Shown piece by piece: positions 31,321-37,702 of a stretch of 37,702 nt of DNA. Numbering within the stretch: the stretch's first letter is position 1; every line of letters starts with the position of its first letter. Origin of the DNA: Agromyces seonyuensis (lineage in GTDB: Bacteria > Actinomycetota > Actinomycetes > Actinomycetales > Microbacteriaceae); assembly GCF_009789225.1 (NCBI RefSeq), contig NZ_WSTA01000030.1:1-37702 (forward strand). The letters are read 5' to 3'. The notes under the pieces are model-generated. The model saw only the letters and a list, made by a program, of their open reading frames with translations, had not been told where the DNA came from and ran no database searches. The position numbers and the translations under genes are program-made.

Positions 31321-31764
31321 TCAGTCCTCGGGGTGCGCGGCGTCGTACTCGTCGCGCGCGGCGGTGAGCTCCGGGTGGTGCGCTGCCGCCCAGCGCACGA
31401 GTTCGAGCGCGGGCACGAGGAGCGATCCGCCGAGCGGCGTGAGCTCGTACTCGACGCGCGGCGGGATCTCGGGGAAGACGGTGCGCGAGACGAGGCCGTC
31501 GCGTTCGAGCGAGCGCAGCGTCTGCGTGAGCATGCGGTGCGAGATGCCGTCGACGCGGCGCTGCAGTTCGGTGAAGCGGGCCGGGCCGTCGCCGAGCAGT
31601 CCGACGACGAGCAGGCTCCACTTGTCGCCGAGCCGCGCGAGCACCGTGCGGATGGTGTGCGCCTCGGGGAACTCGCGGTTGCAGACGGCGCCGTCGACCG
31701 GGATGGGGATGCGGGCGAGCGGGTCGTCGACGTCGGTGACGGTGAGCGGATTCGGGTTCGACAT
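31321..31764 (-). CDS. HxlR family transcriptional regulator
   Basis: A 147-residue MarR-like winged-helix regulator of the HxlR family. The hallmark Cys39 (VDGAVCNREFPEAHTI) followed by VLARLGDKWSLLVVGLLGDGPARFTEL, the recognition helix region ISHRMLTQTLRSLERDGLVSRT and the wing PPRVEYELTPLG are all present. HxlR regulators with this N-terminal Cys often sense quinones, electrophiles or oxidants. ATG 31764 follows GAGGAAG. It is divergent from the DoxX gene, and two abutting palindromes lie between them. Confidence 0.93.
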   Translation of the reverse strand: MSNPNPLTVTDVDDPLARIPIPVDGAVCNREFPEAHTIRTVLARLGDKWSLLVVGLLGDGPARFTELQRRVDGISHRMLTQTLRSLERDGLVSRTVFPEIPPRVEYELTPLGGSLLVPALELVRWAAAHHPELTAARDEYDAAHPED

Positions 31765-31784
31765 GCTTCCTCGGTTCCCTCCGT

Positions 31785-31797
31785 GTGCGTGACGCAC
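31785..31797. promoter_or_regulatory. Palindrome 1 in the HxlR/DoxX gap
   Basis: GTGCGT-G-ACGCAC, perfect arms, 20 nt upstream of the HxlR start. Confidence 0.5.
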
Positions 31798-31811
31798 CGA
31801 GCAGTGCTCGG
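31797..31811. promoter_or_regulatory. Palindrome 2 in the HxlR/DoxX gap
   Basis: CCGAGCA-G-TGCTCGG, perfect 7-bp arms, touching palindrome 1. It covers the expected -35 position of the TACTCT -10 box of DoxX. Confidence 0.5.
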
Positions 31812-31822
31812 CCGGCGTGGGC

Positions 31823-31828
31823 TACTCT
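31823..31828 (+). promoter_or_regulatory. Candidate -10 box of the DoxX-family gene
   Basis: TACTCT, with a leader of about 58 nt to ATG 31893. Confidence 0.45.
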
Positions 31829-31892
31829 CTCACTTCGTGCCTCGCGCACTCACAGTAACCGACTTCCCGAACAGAACCCTGGAGCCACCCGA

Positions 31893-32255
31893 ATGCTCAT
31901 CGCCGCCTGGATCGTCTCCGGCCTCGCCGGACTGCTCTTCTTCGCCGCCGGTCTCATGAAGACCGTCCGACCCAAGACCGCCCTCGCCGAGAGCGGCATG
32001 GCCTGGACCGAAGACTTCAACGCCCCGCAGGTCAAGTTCATCGGCATCGCCGAGGTGCTCGGCGGCCTCGGGCTCATCCTCCCCGTCGCGACCGGCATCC
32101 TGCCCTGGCTCACGCCCGTCGCCGCCTTCGCGCTGACGATCATCATGATCGGCGCGACCGTCGTGCACGTGCGCCGCTCGGAGCCCTTCGTGCCCGCGCT
32201 CGTGCTGACGCTCCTGGCCGCGGCCGCCGGCGTGCTCTGGCTGCTCGCGGCCTGA
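31893..32255 (+). CDS. DoxX-like family membrane protein
   Basis: A 120-residue protein with four membrane helices (about 3-22, 48-66, 70-90 and 98-118). It has AAGLMKTVRPKTALAESG in the first loop and KFIGIAEVLGGLGLILP, the DoxX-like signature with a conserved Glu in helix 2. DoxX proteins are linked to quinone or thiol redox stress at the membrane. The start is ATG 31893 with GGAG about 9 nt upstream. HxlR regulators commonly sit divergent to DoxX genes, so it is a probable target. It ends 4 nt before the stop of a convergent gene. Confidence 0.9.
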   Translation: MLIAAWIVSGLAGLLFFAAGLMKTVRPKTALAESGMAWTEDFNAPQVKFIGIAEVLGGLGLILPVATGILPWLTPVAAFALTIIMIGATVVHVRRSEPFVPALVLTLLAAAAGVLWLLAA

Positions 32256-32259
32256 TCCG

Positions 32260-34005
32260 CTACCCCTCGGCCTCCAGCAGCGCCATCGCGGCGTTGTGCC
32301 CGCCGAGGCCCGAGACGGCGCCGCCGCGCACCGCGCCCGAACCGGCGAGCAGGATGCGGGGGTGCCGCGTCGCGACGCCCCAGCGCTCGGCCGGGGTCGC
32401 CTCGGGCGACGCGCCGGCGTCGTCCGGCTCGAGCCACGGCCACGAGAGCGGACCGTGGAAGATGTTGCCGCCGGGCATCCCGAGGGCGTCCTCGAGGTCG
32501 CGCGTCGTCTTCGTCTCGATGCACGGGTTCCCGTCGGCGTCCCGTGCCACGACGCCGAGGATCGGCTCCCCGAGCACCGAGTCGAGCGAGTCGAGCACGG
32601 CCTGCTGGAGCTCGGCGCGCTTCGCGTCGTGCTCGGCGTCGGTCAGTCCGGCGACGAGGCGGTGCGGCACGTGCAGGCCGAACACCGTGAGTGTCTGGAA
32701 CCCCGCCTCGCGCAGCTCGGGCGTCAGGATGCTCGGGTCGCTGAGCGTGTGGCAGTAGATCTCGGCGGGCAGCGGGCTCGGAATGCGACCCGCCGCGGCG
32801 GCCTCGTGGGCGGCCGAGAGCTGCGCCGCCGTCTCGTTGATGTGGAAGGTCCCGGCGAACGCCGCCGCCGGATCGACGGTCGGGTCGGCGAGCTTCGGCA
32901 GCCGGGTGAGCAGCAGGTTGACCTTGACCTGCGCGCCCTCGGGTGCCGGGCCGTCGACGGCGGGGTCGGCCCCGCCGGCTGCGAGCAGCCGGTCGAGCAC
33001 GGCGGGGGCGACGTTCGCGAGCACGCGGGCGCCGCGCACGCGCCGGAGCGCCCCCGTGCGGGGCGATCTCCCCGCGGCGTCCGCCGCCGACGACGATGCG
33101 TACACGACCTCCCCGTCGGGCGAGACCGAGACGACCGCGGCGCCCGTCACGAGGGTCGCGCCGGCCGCGCGGGCGGCCCGTTCGAGCGCTCCGGAGACCG
33201 CGCCCATGCCGCCGACCGGGACGTCCCAGTCGCCGGTGCCGCCGCCGATCACGTGGTACAGGTAGCAGCGGTTGGCGTCGCGCGCGGCATCCTCGTCGTC
33301 GTCGATGCCCGCGAACGTGCCGATGAGCGCGTCGGTGGCGACGACGCCCTGCACGAGGCCGTCGCCGAAGGCGCGGCGGATGCCCGTGCCGATCGGCTGC
33401 TCGACGAGGGCGTTCCAGACGTCGTCGTCGCTGACGAGGGCGCGGGCCTCCGCGCGGGTCGGCAGCGGCTCGGTGAGCGTCGGGAAGAGCGCCTGGGCGG
33501 CGCGGGTCGTGCCCGCGTACCAGGAGGCCCACGCCGCGGCGTCCTCGCCCGCGCCGACGGCGTCGAAGGCGCCGGCCGCTGCGGCGGGATCGGCCTCGAC
33601 GTCGACGAGCAGTCCGCGCGTCGGGTCGGCCGGGTCGGGCGTGTACGACGAGTAGCGCCGGCGCACGAGGTCGAGTTCGAGCCCGAGGTCGTCGAGGATG
33701 CGCCGGGGCAGCAGGCTCACGAGGTACGAGTAGCGGCTGATGCGCACCCCGGGGTAGGCGTCGGGGAACGCCTCGGCCGAGACCGCCGCACCGCCGAGGT
33801 GGTCGGCGCGCTCGAGCAGGAGGACGCGTTTGCCGGCCCTCGCGAGGTACGCGGCTGCCGTGAGGCCGTTGTGCCCGCCGCCGACGATGACGGCGTCGTA
33901 CTCGGGGACCGCTTCGGTGGGGTCGGTGGCGGGGCCGGTCTCGGAATCGGCGCCGACGCCGGGTGAGATCGGGGTCGGGTGCGCGTCGGGAGCGGGGCGG
34001 GACAT
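32260..34005 (-). CDS. FAD-dependent oxidoreductase of the phytoene desaturase/PYROXD2 type
   Basis: A 581-residue flavoprotein. The N-terminal dinucleotide-binding motif YDAVIVGGGHNGLTAAAYLARAG followed by RVLLLERADHLGGAAVS (about 36-75) and the C-terminal FAD motif ILLAGSGAVRGGAVSGLGGHNAA are those of CrtI-like amine oxidases. The middle has DNRCY-like DANRCYLYHVIGGGTGDWDVPVGGMGAV, typical of the PYROXD2-like group of unknown substrate, not of true carotenoid genes; no other carotenoid gene is nearby. The first about 30 residues are Pro/Asp-rich and disordered. ATG 34005 was chosen because TACGAT lies 6 nt upstream on the minus strand; an in-frame ATG at 34062 lies above that promoter. Confidence 0.87.
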   Translation of the reverse strand: MSRPAPDAHPTPISPGVGADSETGPATDPTEAVPEYDAVIVGGGHNGLTAAAYLARAGKRVLLLERADHLGGAAVSAEAFPDAYPGVRISRYSYLVSLLPRRILDDLGLELDLVRRRYSSYTPDPADPTRGLLVDVEADPAAAAGAFDAVGAGEDAAAWASWYAGTTRAAQALFPTLTEPLPTRAEARALVSDDDVWNALVEQPIGTGIRRAFGDGLVQGVVATDALIGTFAGIDDDEDAARDANRCYLYHVIGGGTGDWDVPVGGMGAVSGALERAARAAGATLVTGAAVVSVSPDGEVVYASSSAADAAGRSPRTGALRRVRGARVLANVAPAVLDRLLAAGGADPAVDGPAPEGAQVKVNLLLTRLPKLADPTVDPAAAFAGTFHINETAAQLSAAHEAAAAGRIPSPLPAEIYCHTLSDPSILTPELREAGFQTLTVFGLHVPHRLVAGLTDAEHDAKRAELQQAVLDSLDSVLGEPILGVVARDADGNPCIETKTTRDLEDALGMPGGNIFHGPLSWPWLEPDDAGASPEATPAERWGVATRHPRILLAGSGAVRGGAVSGLGGHNAAMALLEAEG

Positions 34006-34011
34006 GGGCCG

Positions 34012-34017
34012 ATCGTA
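34012..34017 (-). promoter_or_regulatory. Predicted -10 box, leaderless (FAD oxidoreductase gene)
   Basis: TACGAT on the minus strand, 6 nt before ATG 34005. Confidence 0.6.
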
Positions 34018-34052
34018 GGCGAACGCGCTCGAGGGCTCGGCTCCGGATTCAG

Positions 34053-34070
34053 TTACTGACAAGTCAGTAA
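34053..34070. promoter_or_regulatory. TetR-type operator candidate upstream of the WxL-like gene
   Basis: TTACTGACAAGTCAGTAA, an 18-bp palindrome with perfect 8-bp arms around AA. The AT-rich sequence stands out in this GC-rich region and has the form of TetR-family operators. It contains the probable -35 box CTGACA (34056-34061). No TetR gene is visible in the window. Confidence 0.7.
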
Positions 34071-34078
34071 GAATCCGC

Positions 34079-34084
34079 TACCGT
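34079..34084 (+). promoter_or_regulatory. -10 box of the WxL-like operon
   Basis: TACCGT, 17 nt after CTGACA (34056-34061), the best -35/-10 pair in the window. The leader of about 85 nt starts with a GACCGC/GCGGTC hairpin (34091-34108) and ends with AAAGGAGAA before GTG 34176. Confidence 0.6.
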
Positions 34085-34175
34085 GATGCCGACCGCATCG
34101 TCGCGGTCGCGTGCACCACCCGATCGGCTCCGCTCCGCAGCTCGGGCGCGGGCCTCGTTCAAAGGAGAACACCTC

Positions 34176-36572
34176 GTGACGCAACGCAGTCGGGCGCAGC
34201 ATCCGCCCGCACGACGACGCCGACTCGCAGCCGGCGGCGCGATCGCCGCACTCGCCCTCGGGGGAGGGCTCCTCTCCTCGGCGCCCGCCGCCGCGGCGGA
34301 GGAGCCGGACTTCGGCCCCAACGTGACGATCTTCGACGACACCTGGACGGCCGACCAGATCAGCGCCGCCCTCATGGCCGCCTCCACCGAGGCGGAGTTC
34401 AGCCTCAACCGCCACCAGTTCTTCTTCAAGCCGGGCACCTACGGCTCGGCGGCGGGGCAGGACAACCCGGCGACGGCCACGGGCATCGTCAACTCCGAGC
34501 TCGGCTACTACCAGGCGGTCGCCGGCCTCGGCGCCTCGCCCGAAGACGTCCGCATCAACGGCTCGATCCACGTCGAGCCCGTGCGCGCGTGCGAGGCGAA
34601 CCCGTGGGACTGCCAGCAGCCCGGCTCCCTCACCCGCTTCTGGCGTTCGATGTCGAACCTGACGTTCAACCCCATCCAGCGCCCGGTCGGCGCCGACGCG
34701 AGCCGCCCGTTCCCGAGCGGCATCACGAACGCGCACCAGATGCGCTTCGCCGTCTCGCAGGCCGCGCCGCTGCGCCGCATCAACATCGAGGGCGACCTCA
34801 CGCTCATGGGCCGCGTCGGCGAGTACGCGTCCGGCGGCTACCTCGCGAACTCGAACGTCGACGGCGAGATCCTCTCGGGCTCGCAGCAGCAGTGGTTCAC
34901 CCGCGACTCGAGCGTCGGCACTTGGAACGGCGGCGTCTGGAACATGGTGTTCTCGGGCGTCGACGGCGCGCCGGCGACCGACTTCGGCCCGCAGCCCGGC
35001 GGCGGCGTCGGCAACAAGACCTCGATCGCCACGACGCCGATCGTGCGGGAGTCGCCGTTCCTCTACCTCGACGGCGAGGACTACGAGGTCTTCGTCCCGA
35101 AGGCGAAGACCGAGACGAGCGGCTACGACTGGTCGACGGATGCCTCCGCCGGCGAGTCGATCCCGATCGGCGACTTCTACATCGCCCACGAGGGCGCCAC
35201 CGCGGCGCAGCTCAACGCGGCACTCGCCGCCGGGAAGCACCTGCTCGTCACGCCCGGGGTCTACTACCTCGACGCGCCCCTGCAGATCGACCGCGCCGAC
35301 ACCGTCGTGCTCGGACTCGGCTACGCCTCGCTGGTGCCGACCGCGGGCAACGCGGCCATCGAGGTCGGCGACGTCGCGGGCGTGAAGATCGCGGGCCTCA
35401 CCGTGGATGCCGGGGAGACGAAGTCCGACGTGCTCGTGCAGGTCGGCCCCGCGGGGGCGAGCGTCGCCGACGCGAGCGACCCGACGACCCTCACCGACGT
35501 CTTCATCCGCATCGGCGGGCCGTGGGCCGGCAAGGCGACGACCTCGATCGAGGTCAACAGCCCGCACGCGCTCCTCGACCACATCTGGGCCTGGCGCGCC
35601 GACCACGGGCAGGGCGTCGGCTGGACGTCGAACGTCGGCGACCACGGCGTGATCGTCAACGGCTCGGATGTCACCGCCCTCGGACTCTTCGTCGAGCACT
35701 ACCAGAAGAACCAGGTCATCTGGAACGGCGAACGCGGCCGGACGATCTTCTTCCAGAGCGAGATCCCCTACGACCCGCCGACCCAGGGCGCGTACATGGA
35801 CGGCACCCGGCTCGGCTACGCGGCCTACCGCGTGGGCGACAACGTGCGCCACCACCTCGCGCAGGGCCTCGGCGTCTACTCGTTCTTCGACAGCCAGTAC
35901 AACGCGGGGCAGCACCTCTACGTCGAGAGCGGCGTGCAAGTGCCGCAGCGGCCGGGCGTGCGCATCGAGTCGGCCGCGTCGGTGATGCTCAACGGCACGG
36001 GCGGCATCAACCACGTCGTCAACGACCAGGGCGACGCCGCACTCGTGTCGGGCGCGGCGAAGACCCTCGCCGTGTACGAGACCGAGACCGACCCGAACGC
36101 GCAGACCCTCCAGGTCACCGTGCCGGAGGGCGCGCCGGGCGAGTTCGTGTGGAGCATCGACGGCACGAACGACCTCGTCGACCTCGGCACCGCGGTCGAG
36201 CAGGGCGATCACTTCGCCGCGTCCGGGTCGATCAACCCGGTTCGCGTGACCGACACCCGCCGCAACGCCCCGGCGTGGGCGGTGTCGGCCCAGGTGAGCG
36301 ACTTCGACTCGAACGTCGCGAGCTTCGAGGCGAAGCACCTCGGCTGGACGCCGGAGGTCGTCGAAGCCGGCGGCGGCGCCGTCGCGGGCGGAGTCGTGCA
36401 GTCGGGCTTCCAGGGTGGCGACGGCCTGTCGGTCTCGTCCGAACTCGGCCACGCCCCGGCCGGGCACGAGCGCGGCAGCGCCCGTCTCGGCGCCGACCTC
36501 GACCTCCGCATCCCCGTGGAGGCCGCGGACGGCACGTACCGCGCCACGCTCACGATCACGGCGCTGAGCTGA
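34176..36572 (+). CDS. Secreted beta-helix-like surface protein with C-terminal WxL-like domain
   Basis: A 798-residue exported protein. A signal peptide (1-42) with ARRRRLAAGGAIAALALGG, possibly Tat-type, ends at PAAAA-EE. Residues about 45-640 match a conserved actinobacterial secreted family that I remember as often labelled 'adenylyl cyclase' or 'coagulation factor 5/8 type' (FFFKPGTYG, YYQAVAGLGASPEDVRINGSI, ASGGYLANSNVDG, GSQQQWFTRDSS, WRADHGQGVGWTSN, VEHYQKNQVIWNGE); the strand-turn pattern suggests a right-handed beta-helix and there is no cyclase domain. Residues about 645-798 resemble a WxL domain: AWAVSAQVSDF (Trp701), LGWTPEVV (Trp724), SARLGADLDLRIP, and the terminal YRATLTITALS. 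GTG 34176 follows AAAGGAGAA by 7 nt. The downstream DUF916 protein supports the WxL reading. Confidence 0.8.
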   Translation: MTQRSRAQHPPARRRRLAAGGAIAALALGGGLLSSAPAAAAEEPDFGPNVTIFDDTWTADQISAALMAASTEAEFSLNRHQFFFKPGTYGSAAGQDNPATATGIVNSELGYYQAVAGLGASPEDVRINGSIHVEPVRACEANPWDCQQPGSLTRFWRSMSNLTFNPIQRPVGADASRPFPSGITNAHQMRFAVSQAAPLRRINIEGDLTLMGRVGEYASGGYLANSNVDGEILSGSQQQWFTRDSSVGTWNGGVWNMVFSGVDGAPATDFGPQPGGGVGNKTSIATTPIVRESPFLYLDGEDYEVFVPKAKTETSGYDWSTDASAGESIPIGDFYIAHEGATAAQLNAALAAGKHLLVTPGVYYLDAPLQIDRADTVVLGLGYASLVPTAGNAAIEVGDVAGVKIAGLTVDAGETKSDVLVQVGPAGASVADASDPTTLTDVFIRIGGPWAGKATTSIEVNSPHALLDHIWAWRADHGQGVGWTSNVGDHGVIVNGSDVTALGLFVEHYQKNQVIWNGERGRTIFFQSEIPYDPPTQGAYMDGTRLGYAAYRVGDNVRHHLAQGLGVYSFFDSQYNAGQHLYVESGVQVPQRPGVRIESAASVMLNGTGGINHVVNDQGDAALVSGAAKTLAVYETETDPNAQTLQVTVPEGAPGEFVWSIDGTNDLVDLGTAVEQGDHFAASGSINPVRVTDTRRNAPAWAVSAQVSDFDSNVASFEAKHLGWTPEVVEAGGGAVAGGVVQSGFQGGDGLSVSSELGHAPAGHERGSARLGADLDLRIPVEAADGTYRATLTITALS

Positions 36573-36579
36573 CGCGACC

Positions 36580-36617
36580 GGGTGCCGGGCGGCGGAGCCG
36601 CCCGGTACCCGGCACCC
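36580..36617 (+). terminator. Pair of alternative hairpins between the WxL-like and DUF916 genes
   Basis: GGGTGCCGGG (36580-36589) can pair with CCCGGCACCC (36608-36617); alternatively CCGGGCGGC (36585-36593) pairs with GCCGCCCGG (36597-36605). The two folds exclude each other. It may be a partial terminator or an mRNA-stabilising element that sets the ratio of the two proteins. Confidence 0.5.
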
Positions 36618-36675
36618 CCGCACGGCGGTCGCCGCGCACCTGCACCGACGCACGAGTTCCCACCGGAGGCACCGC

Positions 36676-37702
36676 ATGACGCACCGAACCGGCATCCATC
36701 GACGCACGGCGGCCGCGGCCGCGGCGCTGCTCGCCCTCGCCCTGCTGCCGTGCGGCCTCGCGCCCGCCGCGGCCGAGGAGACCGAGGTCACCTGGGGCGT
36801 GCGCACCGCCGACGGCGTCGACGGCCCTCGCGACAACTACGTCTTCGAGATCGAGCCCGGCGCGAGCATCCGGGACGCGATCGTCATCGCCAACTACGAC
36901 GACGCCGCGCTCGCCCTCGACGTGTACGCCGCCGACGGCTTCACGACTGAGGCCGGCCAGCTGGGCGTGGCCGCGCGCGACGCCGTGCCGACCGGCATCG
37001 GCGCGTGGACGCTGCCGACCGCCGACCGGGTCGTCGTCGAGCCCGGCACGGCCGTCGAGGTGCCCTTCGAGGTGAGCGTCCCCGCGAACGCCGAGCCCGG
37101 CGACTACGCCGGCGGCCTCCTCACCTCGCTCGCCACGCCCGAGGCGGGCGACGGCGTCGCGATCGACCGGCGTCTCGGCATCCGCATCCACCTCCGCGTC
37201 GGCGGCGAACTCGCCCCGGCGCTCGCGATCGAGGGGCTGCACGTCGACTACACGGGCACGCCGAACCCGTTCGGCACCGGCACCGCGAACGTCTCGTTCG
37301 ACGTGGTGAACGCCGGCAACGCCCGGCTCGCCGCCGGGCAGCAGGTGCGCCTCGCCGGGCCGTTCGGGATGCTGCCGGTCGCGGCCGTCGAACTGCCCGA
37401 CGTGCCCGAACTGCTGCCCGGCGAGACTTGGCACGTCGAGACGACGCTCGCGGGCGTCTTCCCCGCGCTGCTGCTCACCGCGGAAGCGAGTCTGGCCCCC
37501 GTCGCCCCCGAGGGGTCCGACGCGGCGGCGTCGCCCGTCGCGTCGACGGCGAGCGCGTGGGCCGTCCCGTGGACGCTCCTCGCGCTCGTCCTGCTCGCCG
37601 CCGCGGGGATCGTGCTCGCGGTCGTCCGGGGCCGCCGGGCGCGCGTGCGCCGCCGCGCCGACGAGGACGCCCGCGTGCAGGCGGCCGTCGACGCGGCGCT
37701 CC
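36676..37702 (+). CDS. DUF916 (WxL-interacting, peptidoglycan-binding) membrane protein, 3' end cut by window
   Basis: The visible 342 residues show a signal peptide (1-about 36, AAAAAALLALALLPCGLAPAAA), an immunoglobulin-like DUF916 domain (about 38-165: VTWGVRTADGVDGPRDNYVFEIEPGASIRDAIVIANYDD, VVVEPGTAVEVPFEVSVP, GDYAGGLLTSL, RLGIRIHLRVGGEL), a second beta domain (about 170-275) resembling the host-binding half of WxL-interacting proteins (VNAGNARLAAGQQVRL, ELLPGETWHVETTLAGVFP), a membrane helix (about 295-320) and a cytoplasmic Arg-rich tail (RGRRARVRRRADEDARVQ). In Firmicutes this family binds peptidoglycan and tethers WxL proteins. ATG 36676 follows CGGAGG by 6 nt; it is 103 nt downstream of the WxL-like gene and probably in one operon. 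Confidence 0.88.
   Translation, partial: MTHRTGIHRRTAAAAAALLALALLPCGLAPAAAEETEVTWGVRTADGVDGPRDNYVFEIEPGASIRDAIVIANYDDAALALDVYAADGFTTEAGQLGVAARDAVPTGIGAWTLPTADRVVVEPGTAVEVPFEVSVPANAEPGDYAGGLLTSLATPEAGDGVAIDRRLGIRIHLRVGGELAPALAIEGLHVDYTGTPNPFGTGTANVSFDVVNAGNARLAAGQQVRLAGPFGMLPVAAVELPDVPELLPGETWHVETTLAGVFPALLLTAEASLAPVAPEGSDAAASPVASTASAWAVPWTLLALVLLAAAGIVLAVVRGRRARVRRRADEDARVQAAVDAAL

Noticed and set aside
32260..34005. Carotenoid desaturase (crtI) assignment
   Set aside because: There are no neighbouring carotenoid genes, and the sequence resembles the PYROXD2-like group of unknown substrate more than CrtI.
34176..36572. Adenylyl cyclase function for the beta-helix-like protein
   Set aside because: No class III cyclase motifs are seen, and the protein is exported and rich in beta strands; the name I remember from annotations looks like a carried-over error.
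36700..36790. Lipoprotein signal at LLPCGL in the DUF916 protein
   Set aside because: The residues before Cys (L-L-P) do not fit a lipobox, and an AAA-EE type signal peptidase I site follows.

Overview
The window is a chromosomal segment of a very GC-rich actinobacterium, most likely a member of the Microbacteriaceae (an Agromyces or Microbacterium relative; the family is an inference). The reasons are the strong C/G bias at third codon positions, frequent GTG starts, TANNNT -10 boxes placed 6-8 nt before start codons (leaderless genes), the coproporphyrin-type heme pathway (HemQ plus HemH), and short inverted repeats of the GGTCTCGATAC...ACTCGACC type that I remember from this family. I see no rRNA, tRNA, CRISPR array, transposase or phage gene.

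Layout. 1-1127: the end of a small membrane protein (DUF3618-like) and a GntR/FCD regulator. 1220-7190: heme genes hemQ-hemH-hemC-hemD-hemB-hemL, mostly joined by 1-4 nt overlaps; hemA, hemE and the coproporphyrinogen oxidase gene are not here. 7191-7445: palindromic repeats between convergent genes. 7446-9272: a long-chain acyl-CoA synthetase on the minus strand. 9558-14897: housekeeping and unknown genes, including a minus-strand operon of ABC ATPase, ABC-2 permease and an AlkZ-like winged-helix protein, and a plus-strand LssY_C/membrane-protein pair. 14959-17680: a PEBP-family protein, a siderophore-interacting flavoprotein, a LysE-type exporter and a DUF3054 protein.

17729-24697 is a metabolic block: two tandem 3-hydroxyisobutyryl-CoA hydrolase paralogs (valine catabolism, which yields propionyl-CoA) followed by a GntR/FCD regulator and prpD-prpB-prpC (2-methylcitrate cycle, which consumes propionyl-CoA). 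Two identical CGGTATACCG palindromes 52 bp apart precede the regulator and are its likely operators.

24783-30078 is envelope and signalling: a secreted LAXTG-type sortase substrate with a Asp-Pro-Ala repeat, a NarL-type two-component system, and a large secreted protein with three Ig-like repeats. 30211-32255: a hotdog thioesterase-like protein, a small membrane protein, and a divergent HxlR regulator/DoxX pair. 32260-34005: a phytoene-desaturase-like FAD oxidoreductase. 34176-37702 (end): the most interesting part, a secreted beta-helix-like protein ending in a WxL-like domain, followed by a DUF916 (WxL-interacting, peptidoglycan-binding) membrane protein cut by the window edge. The pair looks like an actinobacterial version of the WxL cell-surface systems known from Firmicutes, controlled through an 18-bp TetR-type palindrome over its -35 box.
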